A DNA stretch of 64,000 nucleotides from Smittia aterrima (taxonomy: Eukaryota; Arthropoda; Insecta; Diptera; Chironomidae). Numbering within the stretch: the first letter of the stretch is position 1; every line of letters begins with the position of its first letter. Location: NCBI GenBank assembly GCA_033063855.1, contig CP093829.1:11728243-11792242 (forward strand), read 5' to 3'. A program made the translations under genes and the position numbers. Below the pieces are notes generated by a model that did not search any database, had not been told where the DNA came from, and was given only the letters and a program-made list of their open reading frames with translations. Of this stretch, positions 14,278-25,064 are shown in pieces.

Positions 14278-15375
14278 TTAGTTAAGATAATTAAATGGCG
14301 AATTTGCTAAATTAAATGAATCAAATTTCACTTTCATCTCCGAGTTTTTTATCAATCGGAAGAGTTCTTCGTCTTTCATCGCTCGTAAATCATCGATTAC
14401 TGGCTCGCGGAAATTTGGATCTTTGGCGGGGTCAGTGTCTTCTTTATCTTCCTTTGTTTTGCTCTGTTGAATCTGTGAACTGAATGTGACGGCAATACGC
14501 TCGGAATTGCTTGGCAACACTCCAATACTTTCCCATGAATCACTGAAATGGCTGATAAGGATCGGTTCATTGTAGTCTGTCTTATGAGCACGAACAGGAT
14601 TTTGAGGACTCGCAAATGATAAATTGTTGATCACGTCGCGAAGCGTTTTCGAGAGTGAAGGAACTTTCGTTGAGTAGAAAATGAGGGAAGCACCGAGAGT
14701 ATGACTTACTGACCTGAGAAATCGCACAACGTGTTTCTTTACTTCGGGATCAAGATTCGCAAACTTATCGTACATTCCACCGACCAAGATTGTTGTGCAA
14801 GGCATAATCTCAAGTGTATTAACATCAGGATGTTCTCGGAATGTCCCTTCCTTTAGAATGTTATCTTTGTATTGTCGAATTTCTCCGTCGCTGTAATTGT
14901 TAGAGAATGACTGCTTTAATCCTTGTAGAGCTGACTCCAAATCAGTCAACAAATCAGAGGGTTCAGACAAATTCAACATGATAACGACAGAGAAATAGCG
15001 AAGCCCATGCGATTTTATTGGTACATCAATCAGTTGACTAGAGTTTGCCAAGCTCCCGAGTTCCCAAATGTTGCCGATAAGTTTCTGACTTGATTGGCCG
15101 CTTGAGTTGGTTCGACGTGCAAATGAATATTCAAGAGCAAGAGTTGGTCTAATTGGCTCGTTTTTGTCTAAGAAGTTGTTGATCAACGTTGTCTTTCCCT
15201 GAAATATATATTCTTATTTAGATTTCATGAAATTCGTTGTGTAACTCACGACTCCTTTTGATCCCAATACAAAAACAGTTCGCTCTGTTGGTCCATTTAG
15301 GATCTTATCGTTCTTGTTCTGCTCGAGCATTAACTTGTAAGCAATTTCCTGAATTGTTTCACTTGACTCTGACAT
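14278..15375 (-). CDS. DYNC2LI1: Cytoplasmic dynein 2 light intermediate chain 1
   Basis: Two exons, 15375-15250 and 15198-14278, separated by a 51-base intron, encode about 348 residues; the human protein is close to 350. Dynein-2 LIC is the Ras-like light intermediate chain of the motor for retrograde intraflagellar transport, so it acts in cilia. A P-loop (LGSKGVGKTTLIN) spans the splice junction at residues 38-47. It is followed by the diagnostic PTLALEYSFARR and the switch-like GNIWELG. The start ATG at 15375 gives the normal short N-terminus. In insects ciliary genes of this type serve mainly sensory neurons. The adjacent Nme5-like gene on the same strand is also axonemal. Confidence 0.92.
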
Positions 15376-16333
15376 TTTAATCTGGATTATTATGCAATTA
15401 ACTCTTGTCGTCGTTTTATAACTGAACTCAAAGGATTTTCACTTTGTTAGTCCTTCAGAGAAAAAAAAATATTTCTGTTTGCGCAACGTTGGCATGACGA
15501 TTTTTCTTGATTGCACCTACACATAAGGTGATTTTGTAAACTCTTTTTATGCACTGAAAATGAAAGAATGTAATTGAAAGTTCAGCGTATCATTTGATTT
15601 GATTTTATTTATTCATCCCCTCAACTAATTATCCCCAATCGCAAAAATTCCTGTTTTGATTATGCAAAAACGACTTCAAGTGACTTAAATGTTAATTCAT
15701 GTATCAAGTTGCAGATTATTCAATTTTTGTTAAGAACTATTTACTCAAAATGTGTGCTGCAAATGTTTTTCTATAAAAATCGGTCAAGTTGAATTATAAA
15801 TTGCACCGTTTGGCTTGCGTCGTGATGAAATTCCTTTCGATAAATTAGCACTAAGAAGAAAAAAGTTCGATTTGAAAACTTTGTAAATTCAAACTAACTC
15901 AATGACCTGAAGAGATTAATTAAACTGAAGCTTCGCAGCATTTCCAATAAATTATGCCTTAGAAACTACATTGATAATTAAATTAACATCTATTCAACAA
16001 CGAGAAATGACATAGAATGTTGAATCAACACTGACTTTATGAATTATGTAAGTTAAAAAAACTTTCAATTTTTCATTTCAGTCTGACTCGAAATTAAACT
16101 TCATAAGTACAGTGAAACTCTCAAGAAAAAGCTTTCGTCTCTGTAAGATCAGAATAATTAAAAAGTGCTACTTTAGGACATCCGTCTACGCTTTGGCACT
16201 AGCAGCATTTAAAAAGACAAAAACAAAGTTAAATTTGGGTCATAAACAAATTAATGTAATTAAACTAAATCGTCACGGAGCATTTTGAATGTCTCACTTA
16301 TTTCAAAATTGCCTTGGAATGTAAAATGTATCT
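15376..16333. other. Intergenic region, dynein-2 LIC promoter and Vps54 3' end
   Basis: About 960 AT-rich bases between two minus-strand genes. They should hold the 3' UTR of Vps54 and the promoter of the dynein-2 LIC gene. I see no coding exon. A partial X-box-like string (GTTGGCATGAC, 15488-15498) is too degenerate to claim as an RFX site. Confidence 0.6.
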
Positions 16334-19300
16334 TCATTTTATCCAGATGTCGTCCATTGTCTCGTCGCTTAATTCATCAATTGGAAGTGCTTTTAGCGTT
16401 CGAAGAGTTTCCAAATAAAACGTTAGCTCTGATATGACAGTTCCATGTTGTGGAGTTCCATTGTTAACGATATTATTACGAAGAAGCTGCTCTCTAAGTT
16501 TGTCTTTGAAGTTTTTGTGTACCGTTCTGAAGACTCCGTAGATCTGTTCAGCAGGCAGCACTTGTGCTATCGCCTCATGGAGTTTTACAAAATGCCGCGA
16601 TATATTTCGGAAACTTTGAGAGGGGATTGGTGGTCGGGCGTCCCAATTCTGAAGCTGAGATAAAACCAATTGTGAAACGATCATCAACATTTTGTTTTCG
16701 ATTTCTTTGATGTGGCTAACGAAATCCTTTTCAACTGTCGCCCAACCACTTAATGAACCTGCATTTCCATTTAAATCGAGACTGTTGAAATGATTTTTGA
16801 CTTGAGGCATTAGCCAAAGAACGAGTTGGAGAGCACGAGAGACTAGAGCAAGATTGCTGATTGTGATCATTTTCAAACCAGCAACATGAACAGCTCCAGC
16901 GCCAAGCACAAGTTGACAACATCTTGAGTTAAAAGTTCTTAATAAATCGATGACATTTCTCCCCATTTGCATAGCAACGATCGGTAAATGTGAAGCACAT
17001 CTCGAGTACTCCGAAACAATCTGAACAAGAATTAGAGCAGCTCCAACAAGTGCGAAAGGCTCTTCACCGACCATTAACATCGGAGTTGCTGTTGACGGTC
17101 CATTCGATGTGTCATCTATTTTCGTCCACATGAAATTTCCTTTCGCTATATGGTTTATCATCTTTTGAAATTCACCAGGCACTTCCGCTGGCTTCCAGCG
17201 CTCGTTGTCGAGTAGCAAGCTCAGCTTTGATTTTCTCTCAGAATGGAACTTTTGGCAGTATCTTGCACCTTGCGCTTTCAACGCAGCCATCAACGGAAGC
17301 GACTTATTTCCGATGACTTCCTCACAACCTGAACAGAACTCTTCCACGATCTGTGTCAGCTTTTCCATTTCCTCTAACGTTCCCGAATATTTTTCTAGGC
17401 TCTGATTCGAAACTAAATTTGCACATCTCTCATGACAATAATTTCCTACAGACTGGAGAAGATTTGTTAGCTTATTCTCGATGTAACTATGGTCGGTAGC
17501 ACTAAGGAAAGCTTCGGAGTCACTTAGATAGCTCACGTCATCTCCTTCAATATTTTTGCCAGCGCTCGAGTCAGTGACATGAAGCATTACATCGTGAATT
17601 AATCGCACTCGCTTAAGAAGCTTCATAAGAGAAACAGTTGCAGCTTCAAGCAATAGAATCCATTCTTGGAGCGTAAGACTTTGAGCTTCTTCTCCTGACC
17701 CGGTAAGACAAATTTCAGCATCCGATGAAGCTATCACCTCTATGACGAGTTGTTTAATTAACGCACGAATTGTTGTTATAGCCTCATCTTTATAAGAGTC
17801 GATAAATGAAAAGTTTTTTTTTCTCAATAAACCGCTAATTATGCTAACAATCTTATCTTCATCAAGGACTCTATCGTCTGTCTCTAGCAACGGTCTATTA
17901 AGATCGGAAGTTGTGTATTTCTCAAAATCAGTCGTCAACATTTTATCGATCATCTTTTCAAGCTCTTTCAATTGATGTGGCAAGTGTCGAAAGCAGTGAG
18001 TCCCATTAAGTTCTTGAGCAAGGATTTCCTGCGTCGTTCCGATGAGATCAAGTGCAGCAACGTAATCTTGTGTTCCTAATAACACTTGAATCATTGGTTG
18101 AGTCTGATGAACAGTTGCCATTAACCGAAGTTTCTCTAAAACCATTTGCTTGTTACTTTTTATACGTTCGCAGCTAATGATGTTGAGCGATTGACGAACT
18201 AGTGTACTATCGATGAAACGTAGTTTCTCACGTAGCTTTCGAACGTTAGCAACTGCTTTCGACATTTCTTCCATAATCGTATCTTGTGATGTCATTGCGT
18301 GAAAAAATGAAGACGATTTTTGCGAAACCTTAAAAATAACAAAAATTTCTTTAATGAAACTGAGGTTTATGGCCAAATCTTATCTTCTCACCTGTTTCGC
18401 AATTTGTATTTCAACGATATCTAAATAGTGACTAAGTTTATCCTGCAGCTCTTCATGATCAGCATCTGAATTAATATCCAACCCATGAAAGACTAGAGCA
18501 AAAGTTTCAGCCTTGCTGAAGTCCAAATCCTGTTTCAGGAAGATTTGTGGAATGTCTCGAATGGTAGCTTCGTTTAATAACTTCTCGTTAATATTTCGAT
18601 AAGAAAAGTTCTCGGTAATTTGTAGACTAGAAATGGATGATGAAGGTGATATTGAGATGGGCGTGGGGGCAGAGAAATCATTTGTGCTTCCAACACTCCC
18701 AAGTCTGGTATGTCTTCGGTAACGTTTGCCAATCTTTTTGCAGTAAAGCTCAAGATGTTTCCACTCGACTCGCTGCAAATGTTGACTCGGTTGAACTTGC
18801 TGCTTTTCCACGAAGCTGTCTCCCCATTTCTTTGTAAAAAGATTTGATTGACGACCTCTTGAAGGATCATTGAGCACTGCTGGAAGATTCTGAGCGGCTG
18901 AAAAGATGTTCCATTTTTCTTCGGCTTCCTTCATCGTAGACACCAAGTGATATTTCTCGACGTGAGCCTCATAATCCTTGTCTGAGACTCCATCAAGAGG
19001 AAGCGAAGAACACACCCCATTATAACCATATCGACACACGAACGATCCTCCCTCAACAGTACAATGCTTATCACGCAAGTGCCTACAAGAAAAATAAAAT
19101 CGTAAGAGTCAAGAAGAAGAACATGTTTAAATATGGAAAGTTCATCGAGCTCTTAACGAGATCGAAATCAAAGTTCTTTACAAATATTTTTACTGTTTCA
19201 GCGATAAGAAACATAAATCTTTGTGACAGAAACAAACTTTCTTGTGATAAAACGAAGAACAAAAATTCCAACTCACAGCAAAAACAGATTCGGAGTTTTA

Positions 19301-19377
19301 AAAAAGCAATTAGAGCAATAATTGCAAGTCTTCCACGACGTCTGCTTGAAATCTATGGCTTGTAGCGACTTGGCCAT
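16334..19377 (-). CDS. Vps54: Vacuolar protein sorting-associated protein 54, GARP complex subunit (scattered)
   Basis: Three exons: 19377-19277, 19082-18392 and 18328-16334, giving about 928 residues, close to the fly and human proteins. Vps54 is a subunit of the Golgi-associated retrograde protein tether, which captures endosome-derived vesicles at the trans-Golgi network. Exon 1 and the start of exon 2 form a zinc-finger-like segment (TCNYCSNC, then HLRDKHC). Exon 2 continues with SFVCRYGYNGVCSSLPLDGV. The Vps54 N-terminal region follows across the second junction (AKQ joined to VSQKSSSFFHAMTS). The conserved C-terminus ends DELSDETMDDIWIK. The start ATG at 19377 is inferred from the splice join; without exon 1 the ORF has no ATG. 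The gene is divergent from the neutral sphingomyelinase gene, 220 bases away. Confidence 0.92.
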
Positions 19378-19597
19378 GACGCATTCTGTACATTTACAAC
19401 GTTTATAGATCACTTTTCAGAAGAAATTGACGATCACAAATCGATCTAAAAAAAACTTTTTTGAAGCAGTTTGCTTCCCCGTTGAAGTAGTTTCTGGCCC
19501 TCTGTGTTATTGTTTTTTTTTCGTTCATTGATTTTGAGTTTTATTGAAATAAAAGATAAAAGATTTAATCAAGACCAAAGTTTATTGCTAGTTTAAA

Positions 19598-20906
19598 ATG
19601 TCAATCACATTGAGCGTTTTAACGCTAAATATTTGGGGCATTCCCATCATATCTAAGGATAAAGACTATCGAATCACAAAAATCGCTGAAAAAATTGCTC
19701 AAAGTGACTACGATATTGTGAGTCTGCAGGAAGTCTGGAGCGAATACGACTTCATCAAGATAAGGGACCGAGTCAAATCCCCTTTCAGATATTCTCACTA
19801 TTTTTACAGCGGAGGTACGTATTATTTGGATGCATCTACATATTAACAAATCATACACTTGTTTAGTTTTTGGATCCGGTTTATGCATTTTTTCGCGATA
19901 CAAGATAATCTCATCGTTCTTCCATCATTGGAGTGTCAATGGCTATGTTCACAAGATTCAGCACGGAGATTGGTTTGGGGGCAAAGGCGTTGGGTTGTGC
20001 AAGATAAAAATTCAGGATCATGTCATCAATATCTATTTAGCACATGTAAGAAGATCCTTTGCTGCACTTAGCTGTAAATAACTTTTATTTTTTGTTTAGC
20101 TTCATGCTGAATACGACAAGAATTGTGATGATTACATGACTCACAGAGTAATTCAAGCTTTCGATACTGCCCAGTTCCTGGAGAACACTAGAGGCGATTG
20201 CAGTTTGCAGATTCTCGCTGGAGACTTAAATACTGAGCCGGGTGATTTGGCTTATCGTGTTTTACTCTCAACTGCAAAGATGAAAGATGCTTACATTCAA
20301 AAACCTTCAGCTTTCGCTGGAACCCACGAATACGTCTACAACACGTATACAAGTGGAGAGATCTCATCAAAGAAACCAGAAGGTATTCGCATCGATTATG
20401 TTTTGTTTCGTGAAAATCAAGATATTGACTGTGTCGTTGATACATATGAACTGCCGTGGCTTGAAAAAATTGTAGATCCCAAGCTCAATGTCTCATTCTC
20501 GGATCACGAAGCTGTACATGCAAACTTCATTATCAATACGAAACATTCCAATCCAAATGCTCGATCAGCAACAGACGAGAAGACTTTTGTTCAAGACAAT
20601 ATTAAGAATCTCAAGGAATGCATTGCAACGTGCAACAATAGTTTGAAGCAACTCGAATCTCATCGACGAAGCTATACGCTCATGGCTATTGGTCTTGGCG
20701 TGATTCTGATTAATATCGTAGAGATCGACCCTGCTTACGGCTTTAAAACTGCTTATATGATCCTCAAGTTTCTACTATGCGGCCTAACTCTCTTTTTCGT
20801 ATTTATGGCGACATTGTGGAATATTATGGAAAAACACGGAGTTCTCGCCGGTAAGTTGTCGATGGAAATGGCTCTCGACCATAACAAGTTAATTGTAGAA
20901 ATGTAG
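19598..20906 (+). CDS. nSMase: Neutral sphingomyelinase (SMPD2-type)
   Basis: Exons 19598-19814, 19867-20045 and 20100-20906 encode about 400 residues. The enzyme hydrolyses sphingomyelin to ceramide and phosphocholine at neutral pH and needs Mg2+. It has the endonuclease/exonuclease/phosphatase fold: LTLNIWGIP (Asn11), SLQEVW (metal-binding Glu45), HGDWFGGKGVG, LAGDLNTEP, RIDYVLF and FSDHEAVHA with the catalytic Asp-His pair. Two hydrophobic C-terminal segments, near residues 330-350 and 355-375, match the paired membrane anchors of SMPD2 proteins. A polyadenylation signal AATAAA lies at 20911. No key residue is missing. The promoter is shared with, or abuts, that of Vps54. Confidence 0.92.
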
Positions 20907-21135
20907 AGAGAATAAAGAGTTATTTAGGAAACAAAATGAAATCAACAACTTCTGAAGATCAGCTTTAATTCTACGGAAAAAAAGCCCTACGATTAATTTG
21001 TCTTTTTTTACCATAGCAAATCTCTTTTTATCAGCACACGCGACTGAAGCTCAAAATTCGTTATCAACTCTTCGTAAATTGCTTTTTTGTTTTTACAAAC
21101 AAACGAAAGCTGATAGGGAAGTTCTCAAAGAGAAA

Positions 21136-21140
21136 TCAGT
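21136..21140 (+). promoter_or_regulatory. Initiator TCAGT of P450 copy 1
   Basis: TCAGT matches the arthropod initiator consensus and starts exactly 24 bases before the ATG at 21160. The same spacing recurs at the other three P450 genes. A GATA-like TGATAG lies at 21111. The start site itself is inferred. Confidence 0.6.
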
Positions 21141-21159
21141 ATAAATTGAAACGTTGACG

Positions 21160-22911
21160 ATGATGTTACAAAACGTTCGCTCGCTTAATTCTCGATTAAT
21201 TGAGTCGTACAAAATTTTGAAGGTCACTAGAAGTTTGAGTGCTCAGGCTGCTGTTAACTTTAAGCCAAGCGACGATGAGTTTTCTAAAGCTCGGCCATTT
21301 AAAGAAATTCCTGGAATAAGCTTATTTCAGCTCATTCGGCGGTTCGCCCCAGGAGGAATGTACAACAACATGACAATTTTCGACATGCAACTAAGTATGA
21401 GAAAGGAATTCGGTGATTTCTATAAAATGCCTGGTATGTTCGGCAGAGCAGCGATGCTGACAACCTTCACTCCAGACGATGTCGAGTTCGTTCATCGCAA
21501 TGAAGGAACATATCCATTCAGACGTGGCCTTGAATCAATGGCACATTTTAGAAAAAACATTCGTGGTGATGTTTATTCTGTTGGAGGACTGGTGGTCGAG
21601 TAGGTTTAACGAATGAGCTTAACTTCTTCAAAGCAAATATTTTTCTAGGCAAGGAGAAGAGTGGCATAAAATGCGTCAAGCGGTGAATCCAATTTTGATG
21701 AAGCCTCAAACTGTTTCGAGCTACATTCCTCTAATCGATTCAATTGTCAAAGATTTCATGAAAAATATTCCTTTGATTCAGAACGAGGAAGGCGAGATGC
21801 CGGCTGATTTTAGTGAGTATGTGAATCTCTGGTCGCTTGAGTCAATTACTGCTATTGTTCTCGAGAAGAGACTTGGATTGATGGATTTTAAGAAAAAGAA
21901 TGAAGATGGAATGAAAATTGCTAGAGCCGTTCGAAAAATTATTCTTCTCAGCATGGATTACGAGCTGAAACCTTCAATTTGGAGATATTACGAAACAAAG
22001 GGATTCAAAGAACTGCTTCAAGCTTACGACGATTTGACTGAGTAAATATACAAACCGATTAGATAAGATTTAAAGTATTTTCACGGATGTCATTTCCATT
22101 TTTGGTAATTCAAGGTTGTCGTTGACTCTTATCGAGGAAGCCAAGCAAAGATACGAAGCCGGTCAATATTCGACAGATCAAGAAGAAAGTGTTCTTTTTA
22201 AATTGCTGCAAAAAGATAAGAGATATGCAGTTGTTATGGCATTCGACATGATCTTTGCGGGGATCGACACAGTAAGAATGGTTTGAAAAAAATATTAGTT
22301 AGTAATTTGCAACATTTATTTCTCAGACTTCGTCAGCTCTTGCTTTCACACTTTACTGCTTAGCAAAACATACGGAAAAACAAGAAAAGCTACGAACAGA
22401 ATTGAATGAAATTTTGCCGAGCCTGGACACTCCGTTGAACGGTGAAAACATGAAGAATTTGCCTTACTTGAGAGCAGTAATTAAAGAAAGTTTGAGAATG
22501 TATCCGCCCGCACTTGCTAACATCAGAAGAACTTCTGAAAATCTTGTGATTCAAGGATATCAAGTGCCTAAAGGAGTCGATGTTATGTTGGGAATGCAAC
22601 ACATCTACAAAGATTCAAATAACTTCGAAAATCCTGATCAATTCGTTCCTGAGCGATGGCTACGCAATCCTTCGGAAGCTGATGTTTGCCCTCACTCTAT
22701 GAAACAGTCTCATCCTTTCTCGTATCTTCCGTTCGGCTATGGAGTTCGATTCTGCGTTGGCAAACGAATCGCTGAGATGGAACTAGAAGTCTTCATCTCA
22801 CGCCTTTTGAGAAACTATAAAATTGAATGGCACCATGAAGACATGAAGATCAATGCTGCTGGTGTTAATATTCCTGGAGTCCCTTTGAAGTTTAAGTTTA
22901 TAAAAATGTGA
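21160..22911 (+). CDS. CYP12-like mitochondrial cytochrome P450, tandem copy 1
   Basis: Exons 21160-21599, 21649-22041, 22115-22271 and 22327-22911 encode about 524 residues. It is a haem monooxygenase of the insect mitochondrial clan; such CYP12 enzymes usually metabolise xenobiotics with adrenodoxin-type electron donors. The N-terminus is an Arg/Ser-rich mitochondrial presequence (VTRSLSAQAAVNFKP), not a membrane anchor. The I-helix AGIDTTSSA spans the last junction. The K-helix ExxR is ESLR, the PERF-like motif is PERW, and the haem loop PFGYGVRFCVGKRIAEME has its Cys near residue 473. I chose the ATG at 21160 because it matches the sister genes. AATAAA is at 22914. It heads a same-strand array of four paralogues. 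Confidence 0.92.
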
Positions 22912-22970
22912 TGAATAAATCAAATATTGTTTCTGAGAGCTTTTCTCTTATCATCAAATTATTTCTTTAT

Positions 22971-22984
22971 CTCTCTCTCTCTCT
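22971..22984. repeat. Short (CT)7 microsatellite
   Basis: Seven CT units lie between P450 copies 1 and 2, upstream of the copy 2 initiator. No function is evident. Confidence 0.8.
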
Positions 22985-23061
22985 TTAATCTCGCACTCCA
23001 TGTAAGGCAGCGAAAAAAAAACTGATATTCACAAAAATATTATTGTCTACTGAGCAGAGAA

Positions 23062-23066
23062 TCAGT
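23062..23066 (+). promoter_or_regulatory. Initiator TCAGT of P450 copy 2
   Basis: The motif starts 24 bases before the ATG at 23086, as in the sister genes. A GATA-like CTGATA lies at 23022. Confidence 0.6.
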
Positions 23067-23085
23067 TTCAATTTAAAGCTCGACA

Positions 23086-24814
23086 ATGATGCTACGAAAC
23101 GTTCGCATGCTCCGTCAAACAAATTTTGTTTTGAAGGCCACGAGAAGTTTGAGTGCTCAGGCCGCCGCGAACTTCAAACCAAGCGATGACGAATATTCTA
23201 AAGCTCGACCATACGCGGAGATTCCTGGATTGAGCAAGCTGCAGCTCATTCGACGGTTTATGCCAGGAGGAATGTACCATAGAATGCCAATCATTGATAT
23301 GCAAGCAAGTATGAGAAAGGAATTTGGTGACTTTTTTAAAATTCCGGGAATGTTCGGACGCCAAGCGATGTTATCAACTTTCAATCCAGATGATGTCGAG
23401 TTCGTTCATCGCAATGAAGGATCTACTCCGTTCAGGCGTGGCTTTGAATCAATGGATCACTACAGAAAAAATATTCGAAGTGACATTTACTCTGTGGGCG
23501 GACTGATTATTGAGTTAGTGCATAAAATTCAAACTTGAATATTTTAATCAAAACTTTTTTCCACAGACAAGGAGAAGACTGGTACAAAATGCGTCAAGCG
23601 GTGAATCCAATTTTGATGAAACCTCAAACTGTCTCGAGCTACATTCCTTTAATCGATTCGGTCGTGAACGATTTCATGAAAAATATTCCTTTAATTCAAA
23701 ACGAGAAAGGCGAAATGCCGGCTGATTTCAGTGAATATTTAAATCTCTGGTCGCTTGAGTCAATTGCAGCAATCGCACTTGAGAAAAGACTTGGATTAAT
23801 GGACTTCAAGAATAAAAGCGAAGAAGGAATGAAAATTGCTAGAGCTGTTCGGAAAATTATTGTTCTTAGCGTCGACATCGAGATGAAGCCTTCAGTCTGG
23901 AGATACTACGAAACGAAAGCTTTCAAAGAACTTATTCAAGCGTATGACGATTTGACTGAGTAAAAATTTGAAATGATTCGATAAGAGCTAAAGTAATGAA
24001 CTAATATTTTGTAAATGCCAGGTTAACTTCTTCAATTGTTGATGAAGCACAAAAGAGATTTGAAGCTGGAGAGCTCTCTAAAGATCAGGAACAAGGGGTT
24101 CTCTTCAAGCTTTTGCAAAAAGATAAGAGATACGCGATTGTCATGGCTTTTGACATGATCTTTGCGGGGATCGACACAGTAAGAATGGTTTGAACATAAA
24201 ATAATTTGAAACTTGTAATACTTTGAATTTCACAGACCTCATCAGCGTTGGCGTTCACTCTTTATTGCTTGGCAAAGTATCCAGAAAAACAAGAAAAGCT
24301 ACGAAAAGAATTGAATGAAATTCTACCGAACATGGACACTCCTTTGAATGGCGAAAACATGAAGAACTTGCCTTATATGAGAGCAGTCTTTAAGGAAAGT
24401 TTAAGGATTTTCCCGCCAGCCACCGCAAACTTAAGAAGAACTTCAGAAAACCTTGTGATTCAAGGATATCAAGTTCCCAAAGGAGTCGACATTATGCTAG
24501 GTATGCAGCAGATTTATAAAGAAACTTTCAAGAATCCTGAACAATTCGTTCCTGAGCGATGGTTACGCAATCCTTCGGAAGCTGATGTTTGCCCTCACTC
24601 TATGAAACAGTCTCATCCTTTCTCGTATCTTCCGTTCGGCTATGGAGTTCGATTCTGCGTCGGCAAACGAATCGCTGAGATGGAACTCGAAGTCTTCATC
24701 TCACGCCTTTTGAGAAATTACAAAATCGAATGGCACTACGAAGATATGAAGGTGAAACCAGCTGCAGTAAATCTTCCTGGTGTTGATCTAAGATTCAAGT
24801 TTATCAAAATGTAA
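23086..24814 (+). CDS. CYP12-like mitochondrial cytochrome P450, tandem copy 2
   Basis: Exons 23086-23513, 23567-23959, 24022-24178 and 24236-24814 encode about 518 residues. Intron positions and phases equal those of copy 1. It shows a presequence (KATRSLSAQAAANFKP), I-helix AGIDTTSSA, K-helix ESLR, PERW and haem loop PFGYGVRFCVGKRIAEME. The second exon and the last 200 coding bases are almost identical in DNA to copies 1 and 3. The first exon and the middle of exon 4 are clearly more divergent, which suggests gene conversion rather than uniform recent duplication. AATAAA is near 24836. A degraded copy of this gene's 3' end follows at 24880-24973. Confidence 0.92.
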
Positions 24815-24879
24815 ATCAGTTAGAAGAATAGTTTAAATAAAACTGCATCAATTATTTGAAAAGACTCTCCCTGCAATAC

Positions 24880-24973
24880 AGCTGCGCAGTCTATCTTCTT
24901 GGTCAATCTCAAGTTCAAGTTTATCAGAATGTAAATGAATTAGAAGAGTAGGTCAAACAAAATTGTATCAATT
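24880..24973 (+). pseudogene. P450 3'-end fragment
   Basis: The bases repeat the last codons, stop and 3' UTR of the P450 paralogues. The frame VNLKFKFIRM ends at TAA 24932-24934 and is followed by a 3' UTR-like sequence resembling 24815-24856. No upstream P450 sequence is attached, so this is a tail fragment, probably left by unequal exchange within the array. Confidence 0.75.
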
Positions 24974-25040
24974 CTCCCTTTCCCTTTTTATTCACTCTAG
25001 CTTCTCCATGCTAGGTAAACAAAAATAAATTGATAGCAGC

Positions 25041-25045
25041 TCAGT
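25041..25045 (+). promoter_or_regulatory. Initiator TCAGT of P450 copy 3
   Basis: The motif starts 24 bases before the ATG at 25065. GATA-like TGATAG (25031) and GATATC (25054) flank it. Confidence 0.6.
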
Positions 25046-25064
25046 ATCGAACGAGATATCAGCT

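Noticed and set aside
15488..15498. X-box-like string upstream of the dynein-2 LIC gene
   Set aside because: Only a partial match to the RFX consensus; too degenerate to claim.
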